Below, one piece after another: positions 23,763 to 33,997 of a stretch of 64,000 bases of DNA. The translations under genes were made by a program, and so were the position numbers. This stretch comes from Notospermus geniculatus (Eukaryota > Nemertea > Pilidiophora > Heteronemertea > Lineidae): positions 94,597 through 158,596 of the forward strand of contig NMRB01001546.1 of assembly GCA_002633025.1 (NCBI GenBank), in the 5' to 3' direction. Each line of letters opens with the position of its first letter. Positions within the stretch are counted from its first letter, which is position 1. The notes beneath the pieces were generated by a model. It saw only the letters and a list, made by a program, of their open reading frames with translations, was not told where the DNA came from and searched no databases.

Positions 23763-23925
23763 GTAACATCTGTGAGTGTTTCTGTAGCTCAGTGTTCCCC
23801 AACAATAGACGCGGCCTAGAATAGTTATTGTTGGGTTAGTTGCCGCTTAATCCGTCAGGAGGGAAACAATAAGAAAAACACAGAAATATGGGTAACACTG
23901 ATCGACGTTACACCGGATCTCCCAC
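23763..23925 (+). mobile_element. MITE with 'cagtgttcccc' ends, copy 2
   Basis: It is the reverse complement of 13024-13190. The left end ggtgtaacat...ctcagtgttcccc and the right end ...aacactgatcgacgttacacc mirror one another. Its right part forms the beginning of block B. On the minus strand just upstream, ggttcgattcc resembles a box B from a decayed SINE. Confidence 0.7.
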
Positions 23926-25295
23926 GTGCAAGGCAGGCGTTCTTCGATCGTGCCAAAAGTCCGGACATTGGTTCGATCGGGCCAAACATTTCCTAAGTCT
24001 GCGACAGTATGATAAGAATAAGTAATAATTCGGGATTTCCATCATGTCCATAGGACTAAATACCAACGATTGCCAATTACTACACAGTATCGTTGACTGT
24101 AATCAAAACACCAAAAACAAGAGGTCCCTAAAAACTAGTATACCCGGTACGTAAATCTAAATCTAAAAACCTGGATGTTGTATAAAGATGTAACACTTTT
24201 GATCAAAGAAAGTGTTTGTTTGATAAACACCATCACCTTCCATGACGGTGCACGACTTCCGCGGAAGATACGAGGACGGTACGCGCATGACGCTGCGTGT
24301 GGTACGCGGATGATGCGCGGCGCGGAAGGGAGGTCAATTGTGCAACGTACTGTAGGGCCTATTCCTTTTCATATACAACTTTTAATAAGCTTGAAGGAGG
24401 ATTAAAAAAAAACTGTCTATATGTTTTGAAACTCCAACATCCCGTGAATAAAAAGTGTTACATCCTTATTTGAGTCGGAGTTCGTAAGGCGAGAGACATC
24501 CTCTTTAACCCAACACTCAGTTAATTTCATGAAGCCCGAGGTCCTCTCTCCACTTCAGAGTGCAAGGAACTCTAAGGACTCGAGATAGCCTTGTCCTCTC
24601 CTCCAGCCTCATCGACTGCGTCTATCACACCACTCGTATTATGTTTATAAATATAGATGATCGACCGCACCTCAGGCAGGCTTCGTCTGGAGCAGATTTC
24701 ATTGACCTTCACGGCCTCTCGTCTGCTCTCCAGCTTCCCTTGATCTGCAGGAGAGACCCTGGGGTGAGAGTGGATGAGGGAACGGAATCTCAGATTGGAT
24801 CGTTAACCCAGCTGAGGCTGCGTTCCGTCCAGGCAAGGGGTTTGGGTTGTGGCGAAATTCGTAGTTCTTTCGTCTGTATACGGTATTCCCGATCACAGTC
24901 AATGAATAAGTGATGTTCATCTTCAATGCCCTCGGGACGTATTGTATTCCACTGGGTTATTGCCAAATCAGAAGATTCACTGGCGGCTACAGCCTTCAGT
25001 TCATAGAAGGATATTCCTTTCTTTCCCAAGCCAATAGCATTAGTAATAGCCAAATGAAAGGTTTACGCTGGCTTTCAAAGACTTCAGCATTTCGTTTGAG
25101 TTTGAGACAGATCGCCTTCTCTCCCAAGCTATTATAACACTCGCAGGTTCATGCCGACTTCTATTAGAATTCAGTTCGTTCCAGACAGCCCGCCTTCTCT
25201 TTCCCAAGTCATTTCAACACTTGCCGTTGCCAAATGAAGGTTGATGCTGGCTTCCAAAGCTTCTACAGTTCGTTGAGACAGTACTTTGGCTCTAT

Positions 25296-25535
25296 CATAT
25301 GAACAATACCACAAAGAATGTTCTTACTTGTTATGATGTTCCCTGCATACTGACTTGACATTTGCTGCTCTTCTGGTACATTCACCCAGGTGAGTATATG
25401 GTCCATGGATCATTTCATTACCGGTACGTTTATATTCATTAAGAAAGTTCTAACGTATTGACCTAACACTTGTTGTTCTTCTGGTACATTCACCCAGGTG
25501 GGCACATGGTCCACGGACCATTTCATTAAGTTTAT
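25296..25535 (+). mobile_element. 'agctcacc' family tails, two in tandem
   Basis: 'acattcacccaggtgag' followed by 'ggtccatggatcatttcatt' occurs near 25377 and again near 25490, about 113 bp apart. The core ggtccatggacc is itself a 12-bp palindrome. The equivalents in block B copy 2 are at about 29020 and 29123. Confidence 0.65.
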
Positions 25536-25564
25536 GTTGACGTCCGTAGACCTCTGTTCGATCG

Positions 25565-25615
25565 GGACAGCCATCCCTCCGTCCGTCCGTCCGTCCGTCT
25601 GCCCGTCCCTCCCTC
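25565..25615 (+). repeat. CCGT microsatellite
   Basis: A run of ccgtccgtccgtccgtc extended by ccctcc variants. It is shorter in block B copy 2 (about 29208). Confidence 0.85.
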
Positions 25616-25810
25616 ACATGTTCCATCACTTGTACTTGTCAAAATCATAGGTACGGTGACTTCCACTGACTTTAGTTCACTGATGGCTGTTCCCCTCTCT
25701 CTCCGAAGCCATTACAGCACTTGTTGTTGGCAATTAAAAGCAGTACGTTGGCTTCCGTTGACTTCAGTTCGTTGGAGGCAATTTCTCTCTCTCCTGAGCC
25801 ATTATAGCAC

Positions 25811-26092
25811 TTGAAATCACGTCGGGGAAGTGGCTGGGGCATCGGGTTCAAATACTTCTGTCGGCGTGAGGCTGATAGCACATGTCTTTTTCCCAGTTAC
25901 CTCATCTCACAGTTGTTAGTCAGCCCTTCAATGTTAGAAGGAAGTATATCTCCTGGGGGCATGGTTGATTCACGTAACAGCCCTGTCCCGTACAACCAAA
26001 ACACTGATGCGTTGAGTAGAGCTATTTCATCTACAACTCCCACTCCCACAACTGGAGATACAGTTTCATCGTTGCGGGCAGAAGGGACATGA
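25811..26092 (+). CDS. Weak candidate: 93-residue frame, unknown
   Basis: An open frame of 93 residues rich in serine, threonine and glycine towards its end, with an identical frame at 29440-29721 in block B copy 2. I recognise no domain, signal peptide or membrane segment. The two copies are too recently duplicated for identity to prove coding, and the frame lies beside degenerate repeats. Most likely chance. Confidence 0.1.
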   Translation: MKSRRGSGWGIGFKYFCRREADSTCLFPSYLISQLLVSPSMLEGSISPGGMVDSRNSPVPYNQNTDALSRAISSTTPTPTTGDTVSSLRAEGT

Positions 26093-26688
26093 AACCTTCT
26101 ATACTATAATGGACGGTAGCCATGTTGGATTTTGTTATCAACCTGAGTTGACCTGTTTATCTGCTATACCTTGCTATGTAATGACTGTACACAGTTACGG
26201 TGGACCGGACTCTCTGCCCTATCTCATCCTTAGTTAGGGCTTGAATCCTACGAAGAGCGGCCTATGTGTACAGTACAATAGGAGGAACGTGTTTTCGTTA
26301 CGGTTTGGTTGTAAAAGAAGTGCTGATTTACATGAAAAAGAGAGAAAATCAAATGTGTGGTGACCTGCGCTGCCATCTACAAGAAGGTCAGTGACCTACC
26401 TACGTGTAAGAGTGGCTGGACAGATACACAGTGGGGCTCATGTTATGTGAACCGAGCTATCATGAATCTGGGTCACCTTTGCATTAGGGTGATTGAAGAG
26501 ATGTTACAAATAACCAGACGTGATGCTGCTGTTTAGAAAGTCAAAACTCCTCACTGCTCATGGATTTGACGGTTAATAAACTACCCCTGTCCAAACAAAC
26601 TCATTAATAAAGCAACAGACCCTCTACCTCAGGATATTCAAGGACAAACTAACTCCCCCAAAATGTGTGCTCGCCACGGGTCAATATG

Positions 26689-26948
26689 CTAGTATTCATA
26701 AAGCGCGCGTAATTTTGAGCGACGCAAATCCTTTGTCAGGCTGATAGTGAACAATAGGTTGCCCGCAAATGGACAATAGGGACTTTCAGCAAGGCTCCGT
26801 ATCGTATATCCGTATCACGTATGAGGTATGACTTTAATAGAAAATGCATTTGCTCGATACGTCATACGTGACACGTATCGACGATACGGAGCCTTGCTGA
26901 AAGTCCCTACTAGTTTAATCTCTCCGTAAAGCTTCGTGATAAGGTCCC
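26689..26948 (+). mobile_element. MITE interrupted by a second MITE
   Basis: The left part ('attcataaagcgcgcgtaat' to 'gcccgcaaatggacaata') and the right part ('gtttaatctctccgtaaagc' to 'ataaggtccc') match the uninterrupted relative at 26950-27091. They are split at TA by the 129-bp hairpin at 26779-26907, so the insertion order is clear. The same arrangement is at about 31000-31259. Confidence 0.7.
26779..26907. mobile_element. 129-bp TA-flanked hairpin MITE (GGGACTTTCAGC), copy 1
   Basis: GGGACTTTCAGCAAGGCTCC is mirrored exactly at the right end, and the arms pair for most of the element around a centre near 'aatagaaaatgcatttg'. TA flanks both sides, as in mariner-type insertions. Further copies lie at 29813-30604 (split), 30608-30722 (right end lost) and 31090-31218. 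Confidence 0.85.
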
Positions 26949-26949
26949 T

Positions 26950-27091
26950 GGGACCCCATTCACAAAGCACCCGTAATTTTAAGGGCAGGCAAATCCTTTG
27001 TCACGCTGATAGCGAACAATAGGTTTCCCGAAAGTGGACAATAGTTTTCGCACTCCGTGAAGTTACAACAGCTTTGTGAATACGGTCCCAG
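26950..27091 (+). mobile_element. MITE with 'ttcacaaagc' ends
   Basis: The left end gggaccccattcacaaagc and the right end gctttgtgaatacggtccc are inverted repeats. The inner part differs between the two halves, so it is not a full palindrome. Block B copy 2 has it at about 31261-31402. Confidence 0.7.
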
Positions 27092-27199
27092 GGCCCATAG
27101 TCATAAAACTACTTAAGTCTAAGTGTGGCACTTATCCTTTTTTCAACACAAAAGATAAGTATCATACTTAGACTTAAGTAGCTTTATGAATACGGGGCC
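27091..27199. mobile_element. Palindromic MITE ('acttaagtctaagt')
   Basis: 'cataaaactacttaagtcta' on the left is mirrored by 'tagacttaagtagctttatg' on the right. 'cacttatcctttt' and 'aaaagataagt' lie further in. GGGCCC opens it and GGGGCC closes it. It abuts the preceding MITE directly. Block B copy 2 has it at about 31402-31510. Confidence 0.75.
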
Positions 27200-27417
27200 T
27201 GGCCTGCAATGATGGCACAAGGGTTTCAGCAATGACAGGACCGCTGATGCGTGGCATGGAGTACCTGGCGTGGACAAAGAATGGGTATTAGCGAGGTTTC
27301 GCAAATCTGACGAAACACGAAGTACGGAATACGAAATTCAACTTCATTTCCAGGACCTAATGTATTCCTGGAGATGGTTGCTTCCACAAGTCCCTGCTGC
27401 CAGTGCGTCTTCTAGCA

Positions 27418-27418
27418 N
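27418..27418. other. Single-n assembly join at the end of block B copy 1
   Basis: The homology between block B copies ends exactly here, in the middle of a palindromic element whose other arm survives at 31790-31889 in copy 2. This suggests a contig join and not a biological breakpoint. Confidence 0.7.
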
Positions 27419-29439
27419 TCAGAGGTCAAGGTCACAGATAACTAGCTCTAGAGTAGTAAACTTATCATCGGAAACCATAGACATCGCTCCGATGTCCTTT
27501 TCTTGTTGGGTTAGTTGCCGCTTAATCCGTCAGGAGGGAAACAATAAGAAAAACACAGAAATATGGGTAACACTGATCGACGTTACACCTGATCTCCCAC
27601 GTGCAAGGCAGGCGTTCTTCGATCGTGCCAAAAGTCCGGACATTGGTTCGAGGGCCAAACATTTCCTAAGTCTGCGACAGTATGATAAGAATAAGTAATA
27701 ATTCGGGATTTCCATCATGTCCATAGGACTAATACCATGACTGTAATCAAAACACCAAAAAAAGAGCTCCGTAAAAACTAGTATACGTAAATCTAAATCT
27801 AAAAACCTGGATGTTATATAAAGATGTAACACTTTTGATCAAAGAAAGTGTTTAAACAGCATGACCTTCCATGACGGTACGCGACGTCCGCGGAAGATAC
27901 GAGGACGGTACGCGCATGACGCTGCATGTGGTACGCGGATGATGCGCGGACGATGCGCGGCGCGGAAGGGAGGTCAATTGTGCAACGTACTGTAGGGCCT
28001 ATTCCTTTTCATATACATGTACAACTTTTAATAAGCTTTGAAGGAGGATTTTAAAAAAACTGTCTATATGTTTTGAAACTCCAACATCCCGTGAATAAAA
28101 AGCGCTACATCATATTGGAGTCAAAGTTCGTAAGGGGAGACAGGCTCTTCAACCCGACACTCAGTTAATTTGATGAACCCCGAGGTCCTCGCTCCACTTC
28201 AGAGTGCAAGGAACTCTAAGGACTCGAGATAGCCTTGTCCTCTCTCCAGCCTCATCGACCGCGTCTATCACACCACTCGTATTATGTTTATAAATATAGA
28301 TGATCGACCGCACCTCAGGCAGGCATCGTCTGGAGCAGATTTCATTGACCTTCACGGCCTCTCGTCTGCTCTCCAGCTTCCCTTGATCTGCAGGAGAGAC
28401 CCTAGGGTGAGAGTGGATGAGGGAACGGAATCTCAGATTGGATCGTTAACCCAGCTGAGGCTGCGTTCCGTCCAGGCAAGGGGTTTGTTGTGGCGAAATA
28501 CGTATTTCTTTCGTCTGTGTACGGTATTCCCGATCACAGTCAATGAATAAGTGATGTTCATCTTCAATGCCCTCGGGACGTATTGTATTCCACTGGGTTA
28601 TTACCAAATCAGAAGATTACACTGGTGGCCATAGCCTTCAGTTCATAGAAGGATATTCCTTTCTTTCCCAAGCCAATAGCATTAGTAATTGCCAAATGAA
28701 AGGTTTACGCTGGCTTTCAAAGACTTCAGCATTTCGTTTCAGTTATGAGACAGATCCCCTTCTCTCTCCCAAGCCATTATAACACTCGCAGGTTCATGCC
28801 GACTTCTATTAGAATTCAGTTCGTTCCAGACAGCCCGCCTTCTCTTTCCCAAGTCATTTCAACACTTGCCGTTGCCAAATAAAGGTTGACGCTGGCTTAG
28901 CTTCTACAGTTCGTTGAGACAGTACTTTGGCTCTATCATATGAACAATACCACAAAGAATGTTCTAACTTGTTATGATGTTCCCTGGAACATTGACTTGA
29001 CATTTGCTGTTCTTCTGGTACATTCACCCAGGTGAGCACATGGTCCATGGACCATTTCATTGGGTTTTTGTTCACAGAAAGTTCTAACGTATTGACTTGA
29101 CACTTGTTCGTTCTTCTGGTACATTCACCCAGGTGGGCACATGGTCCATGGACCATTTCATTAAGTTTATGTTGACGTCCGTAGACCTCTGTTCGATCGG
29201 GACAGCCATCCGTCCGCCCGTCCGTCTGCCCGTCCCTCCCTCACATGTTCCTCTACATCACTTGTACTTGTCAAAATCATAGGTACGGTGACTTCCACTG
29301 ACTTTAGTTCACTGATGGCTGTTCCCCCTCTCTCTCCCAAGCCATTACAGCACTTGTTGTTGGCAATTAAAAGCAGTACGTTGGCTTCCGTTGACTTCAG
29401 TTCGTTGGAGGCAATTTCTCTCCTGAGCCATTATAGCAC

Positions 29440-29721
29440 TTGAAATCACGTCGGGGAAGTGGCTGGGGCATCGGGTTCAAATACTTCTGTCGGCGTGAGG
29501 CTGATAGCACATGTCTTTTTCCCAGTTACCTCATCTCACAGTTGTTAGTCAGCCCTTCAATGTTAGAAGGAAGTATATCTCCTGGGGGCATGGTTGATTC
29601 ACGTAACAGCCCTGTCCCGTACAACCAAAACACTGATGCGTTGAGTAGAGCTATTTCATCTACAACTCCCACTCCCACAACTGGAGATACAGTTTCATCG
29701 TTGCGGGCAGAAGGGACATGA
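29440..29721 (+). CDS. Weak candidate: second copy of the 93-residue frame
   Basis: Same 93 residues as at 25811-26092. Its end lies six bases before the boundary where the MITE complex replaces the sequence of copy 1. There is no recognised family, and it is probably a chance frame. Confidence 0.1.
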   Translation: MKSRRGSGWGIGFKYFCRREADSTCLFPSYLISQLLVSPSMLEGSISPGGMVDSRNSPVPYNQNTDALSRAISSTTPTPTTGDTVSSLRAEGT

Positions 29722-29882
29722 AACCTTATTCATAAAGCGCGCGTAATTTTGAGCGACGCAAATCCTTTGTCAGGCTGTTAGTGAACAATAGGTTGCCCGC
29801 AAATGGACAATAGGGACTTTCAGCAAGGCTCCGTATCGTCGATACGTGTCACGTATGACGTATCGAGCAAATGCATTTTCTA

Positions 29883-30549
29883 TTAAAGGAACATTATCAT
29901 AGCGTTTAAACGTGACCTAAGTACATTCTGCATGGTTCATTTGTGGTGATAATACAAAGTACAAGACAATACCCCAATACACCACTGAAAAATTTGACTT
30001 TGAATAATGTTGTTTTCCTGGAGTGGGGGCAGCCATTTTCCTGGCAGCAGGCGCTTTTTCCAGGCCTCGCAATAAATCTCGCGACATTATGACGTAGCAC
30101 CGGCTCACCTCCGCGTCATGACCGTAGTCACGTCACGTCGTTAGAGCAGTGGACGTGGTGGAGCGAGGCAGAAATGGTGACAAATATCGCTTGTGCAGCA
30201 ACCATTTCAGTGACGAAGGCTATGTGAGGGACCTGCAGGCAGAACAAATGGGAGACTCTGTAAAAAAAGCTGAAATCGGATGCCATGTCCACCATTTTGT
30301 TGCACAAACCTGAGGTTAAAGGCCGATGAGTGACGTCGTGGCGTCACCGTGGCGTAAACAAGTGAGCCGGAGCTACGTCATATCGCATTACGCAATGGCT
30401 GCCTCCATCGGCGCTAAACCTGAGGTACAAATTAGCCAACATTAATGTTAGCTAACGTAAGAAAGGGTGGTTCAGCTGCAAAATTTTTATAATGAAGTTT
30501 ATTGAAAGGCTCGGACCACATTAATTCGCTAATGATAATGTCCCTTTAA
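29883..30549 (+). mobile_element. 667-bp TTAA element carrying a THAP fragment
   Basis: TTAA lies at both edges. The inverted ends are AGGAACATTATCATAGCG on the left, and on the right the reverse complement AGGGACATTATCATTAGCG. The host hairpin MITE gives the empty-site sequence, confirming TTAA as the duplicated target. Subterminal inverted segments (about 30070-30118 and 30360-30400) share 'gtgagccgg(t/a)gctacgtcat'. There is no transposase. The interior holds a THAP-like exon piece. TTAA suggests a piggyBac or Kolobok source. Confidence 0.8.
30149..30310 (+). pseudogene. THAP-domain fragment (C-terminal half) inside a MITE
   Basis: A frame ending at the tga at 30308-30310 contains YRLCSNHFSDEGY (30185-30223). 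The C-x2-H-F arrangement is the second zinc-ligand pair of THAP (C2CH) DNA-binding domains, and the residues that follow fit the family style. The first pair, C-x2-4-C, and the N-terminus are missing. 'gttagagcag' just before 30151 could be an old splice acceptor. THAP domains occur in host transcription factors and P-element-type transposases, so the fragment may be a captured exon or a relic of a transposase. It cannot encode a full domain. Confidence 0.6.
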
Positions 30550-30607
30550 AGTCATACCTCATACGTGATACGGATATACGATACGGAGCCTTGCTGAAAG
30601 TCCCTAA

Positions 30608-30722
30608 GGGACTTTCAGCAAGGCTCCGTATCGTATATCCGTATCACGTATGAGGTATGACTTTAATAGAAAATGCATTTGCTCGATACGTCATACGTGA
30701 CACGTATCGACGATACGGAGCC
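30608..30722 (+). mobile_element. GGGACTTTCAGC hairpin MITE, head to head with the split copy
   Basis: It starts GGGACTTTCAGC three bases after the inverted copy ends and runs to 'gatacggagcc', losing its last 14 bases. At that point the sequence rejoins the block B copy 1 order at 'ggctggacagatacac'. Confidence 0.75.
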
Positions 30723-30999
30723 ATGGCTGGACAGATACACAGTGGGGCTCATGTTATGTGAACCGAGCTATCATGAATCTGGGTCACCTTTGCATTAGGG
30801 TGATTGAAGAGATGTTACAAATAACCAGACGTGATGCTGCTGTTTAGAAAGTCAAAACTCCTCACTGCTCATGGATTTGACGGTTAATAAACTACCCCTG
30901 TCCAAACAAACTCATTAATAAAGCAACAGACCCTCTACCTCAGGATATTCAAGGACAAACTAACTCCCCCAAAATGTGTGCTCGCCACGGGTCAATATG

Positions 31000-31510
31000 C
31001 TAGTATTCATAAAGCGCGCGTAATTTTGAGCGACGCAAATCCTTTGTCAGGCTGATAGTGAACAATAGGTTGCCCGCAAATGGACAATAGGGACTTTCAG
31101 CAAGGCTCCGTATCGTATATCCGTATCACGTATGAGGTATGACTTTAATAGAAAATGCATTTGCTCGATACGTCATACGTGACACGTATCGACGATACGG
31201 AGCCTTGCTGAAAGTCCCTACTAGTTTAATCTCTCCGTAAAGCTTCGTGATAAGGTCCCTGGGACCCCATTCACAAAGCACCCGTAATTTTAAGGGCAGG
31301 CAAATCCTTTGTCACGCTGATAGCGAACAATAGGTTTCCCGAAAGTGGACAATAGTTTTCGCACTCCGTGAAGTTACAACAGCTTTGTGAATACGGTCCC
31401 AGGGCCCATAGTCATAAAACTACTTAAGTCTAAGTGTGGCACTTATCCTTTTTTCAACACAAAAGATAAGTATCATACTTAGACTTAAGTAGCTTTATGA
31501 ATACGGGGCC
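31000..31510 (+). mobile_element. MITE cluster, second copy (four elements)
   Basis: It repeats 26689-27199: the split MITE (about 31000-31259), the 129-bp hairpin inside it (31090-31218), the 'ttcacaaagc' MITE (31261-31402) and the palindromic 'acttaagtctaagt' MITE (31402-31510). Order and spacing are unchanged. Confidence 0.8.
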
Positions 31511-31599
31511 TGGCCTGCAATGATGGCACAAGGGTTTCAGCAATGACAGGACCGCTGATGCGTGGCATGGAGTACCTGGCGTGGACAAAGAATGGGTAT

Positions 31600-31889
31600 T
31601 AGCGAGGTTTCGCAAATCTGACGAAACACGAAGTACGGAATACGAAATTCAACTTCATTTCCAGGACCTAATGTATTCCTGGAGATGGTTGCTTCCACAA
31701 GTCCCTGCTGCCAGTGCGTCTTCTAGCATACCATGTAAGACCGAGAGAGTTATGGTGCATCGTGAATTTCCACTTCGTATCTACGTATTTGTGGTACCAA
31801 CCGTCTCCTGAAATACACTACGTCATGGAAATAAAGTCCAATTTCGTATTTCGTACTTCGTCTTTCGTTAGATTTGCGAAACCTCACTA
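31600..31889. mobile_element. Palindromic element with about 100-bp arms
   Basis: 'gaggtttcgcaaatctgacg' near 31604 is mirrored by 'gatttgcgaaacctc' ending at 31885, and the arms share 'gaagtacg(g)aatacgaaatt' and 'tttccaggac/tttccatgac'. Only the left arm exists in block B copy 1, where it stops at the n. Confidence 0.75.
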
Positions 31890-32755
31890 TTTTCATGTAA
31901 TCTGGAGTAAATTGCAGAACTTCGAACCTGAAGTAGAAGAAACGACTTGTGGTATGCGGCCTGCCACCTCGTAATTGAAAATGTAACCATCGCAACCTTG
32001 ACGAAGCGCTCGGAGGGTTTCTGTCGCCGCGATGTCAGTAACCTATCGGTTCTTTCAAAGCGTCTGACAAGAGACCGTTCAAACGTCTACCGGAAGTGTA
32101 TGCTACTTCCTTTCGTTCGATGACCTTCCCGAATGACCGAGGGCGCACGTCATAGCTCGCAGTGAATACCGTAGAGAGATTATGGCTGGAATAGTCTAAC
32201 AAAACGGAAGGCCAGATTGTTTATCTGGTCCAGGCCAATCATATTTTATTTTGGTTACGTTGAAATTGCATATGGTTCATCCTGTGGGGGGGAGGTTGAG
32301 ATACGGGTTGCTCTTTAGACCAAGCACGTGATCAGGTCACGATGTCACGTGATCAAGTTCGATGCCACGTTCGGGTGTCAGATCGCCACATTTGGTTATA
32401 CATGTACCTCGTTCTCGCTAAGGACATTGAGATCGGTCGTTCGCATGGTCATTTTTTTAGCTGTGCGTAGGCGAATACGTACTTCGGTTGTTGAGTAACG
32501 AATCCTGGCTTCGGGAGATAGGATGTCAGAAGGCGAACCTTTGATTGCGTTTCCATCTTCTTAATCAAAGCAACTGCTGTATGCACATTGGGTTGGATAC
32601 CAGGCTTTTGGTATCAATAACAAAGCAAGGGATTTTCCCTTTCGGCGACAGGCGGCCTTATTATATTCACAGCTTTTCTTATACATGTCAAACCCACGCA
32701 CTGAATCTGTTAAAGCCAAACGTGTCAAACCACTCGACTACCAGGCTAGGGGTCG
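31890..32755. other. Gene-free spacer
   Basis: No supported frame. Several 'cacgtgatca' words near 32325-32360 are mutually similar but too short to classify. Confidence 0.45.
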
Positions 32756-33277
32756 CCAATTTTCCCCTTGCCAAGTTGACCAATCCAATTTTCCCCTTGC
32801 CAAGTTGACCCCTCCAATTTTCCCCTTGCCAAGTTGACCCCTCCAATTTTCCCCTTGCCAAGTTGACCCCTCCAATTTTCCCCTTGCCAAGTTGACCCCT
32901 CCAATTTTCCCCTTGCCAAGTTGACCCCTCCAATTTTCCCCTTGCCAAGTTGACCCCTCCAATTTTCCCCTTGCCAAGTTGACCCCTCCAATTTTCCCCT
33001 TGCCAAGTTGACCCCTCCAATTTTCCCCTTGCCAAGTTGACCCCTCCAATTTTCCCCTTGCCAAGTTGACCCCTCCAATTTTCCCCTTGCCAAGTTGACC
33101 CCTCCAATTTTCCCCTTGCCAAGTTGACCCCTCCAATTTTCCCCTTGCCAAGTTGACCCCTCCAATTTTCCCCTTGCCAAGTTGACCCCTCCAATTTTCC
33201 CCTTGCCAAGTTGACCCCTCCAATTTTCCCCTTGCCAAGTTGACCCCTCCAATTTTCCCCTTGCCAAGTTGACCCCT
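32756..33277 (-). repeat. 29-bp minisatellite, 18 units
   Basis: The unit is ccaattttccccttgccaag plus ttgacccct. The spacing 32756 to 33249 is exactly 17 x 29, giving 18 near-identical units. Only the first unit deviates noticeably ('gaccaat' for 'gacccct'). Because 29 is not a multiple of 3 and the minus strand has no stop in the unit, all three minus frames stay open (166-184 residues). Each encodes the same 29-residue repeat. These frames are a by-product of the array. Confidence 0.97.
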
Positions 33278-33997
33278 CCTGGTTTGGGCGGAGTTTCCAA
33301 ATCAGACGAATACGGTACAGCTTATAATTTCCTCCCAGTCTGACATTCTGCGGTCTTTTAAGCCTTTAATGTTGAATAGGGTAGACAGCAGTCTTTGAAA
33401 TGACCAATCGAGATACTTCTGACTATAATTACCCTGTCTCGTCGTCTCGACATCCTGATAACAACCAAATATGATTCAATTAATCCTACAGATCCACAAA
33501 AAAGATGGGTACTAACCTTTACCCATCTCGCCATAAAGCCCTGCTATCAAGAGGAAGCTTAAACAAGATTGAATGCTCTCGGCGAGACAGTACTGAGCTA
33601 GCCGTCTACTTTTTCTTCAGCTTTCATCTTCATCCTTCATACACTCGCGTCCTTTACTACAATGTCTGGCTAACTGGTTTGTCGAATTTGTCTAGTCTCC
33701 AAATGAATAGCTTGAGATTGCCGTTATTACATCGGGTGGATGTCAACGGGTAATTTCAATTACAGCTGGTGATTAACAACACAAAGTAAAGCCAGTGAGT
33801 AGCCATGGAGATGACTTTGAAGTCAATTCAGCAACAGGCAGTTCTAAATAGAGGGTTTAAAGTGTAGCCAAGTCAACGCCTGTCTTAGATGTACTTTAGA
33901 AGCAACCTCGGCCCTTGGTCTTCGGCTGTAATGGTGGATATATGATCATGATGTGCGACAAGGTAGCTCAATCTTCTTTTTTCGGGGGGGGGGGCCT
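33278..33997. other. Gene-free spacer
   Basis: It contains a poly-G run (about 33984-33994) at its right edge, just before the 625-bp tandem pair. No supported gene. Confidence 0.45.

Larger units (their letters stand above)
24990..25815 (+). repeat. Degenerate tandem repeat, period about 100 bp
   Basis: The motifs 'ttcagttcgtt', 'cttctctctcccaagccatt', 'agcacttg(c/t)(c/t)gttgccaa' and 'ggcttccaaagacttcag' recur in that order near 24990, 25090, 25180, 25670 and 25760. The array is interrupted by 'agctcacc' tails. The same structure is in block B copy 2 (about 28630-29445). Confidence 0.6.
23828..27417 (+). repeat. Block B, copy 1
   Basis: Direct match to 27503-31728, starting ttgttgggttagttgccgc and ending cttctagca at the single n (27418). 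26107-26406 is present only here, replaced in copy 2 by the nested MITE complex. It includes degenerate 100-bp repeats, 'agctcacc' tails and a cluster of hairpin MITEs. No gene is recognised. Confidence 0.95.
29813..30604 (-). mobile_element. GGGACTTTCAGC hairpin MITE, inverted and split
   Basis: This copy is reversed relative to 26779 and 31090, judged by the asymmetric centre. It is interrupted at its TTAA by the element at 29883-30549. The two halves (29813-29882 and 30550-30604) join into a normal copy when the insert is ignored. Confidence 0.8.
27503..31728 (+). repeat. Block B, copy 2
   Basis: It matches 23828-27417 with small indels. It lacks the counterpart of 26107-26406 and instead holds 29728-30722, a complex of hairpin MITEs with a nested TTAA element. 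Beyond 31728 the palindrome that is cut in copy 1 continues. Confidence 0.95.

Noticed and set aside
32756-33277. CRISPR array
   Set aside because: Units are directly adjacent without unique spacers, in an apparently animal genome.
32688-33300. Three overlapping minus-strand frames of 166-184 residues
   Set aside because: Same cause, from the 18-unit array. The three frames encode the same 29-residue repeat in shifted order.
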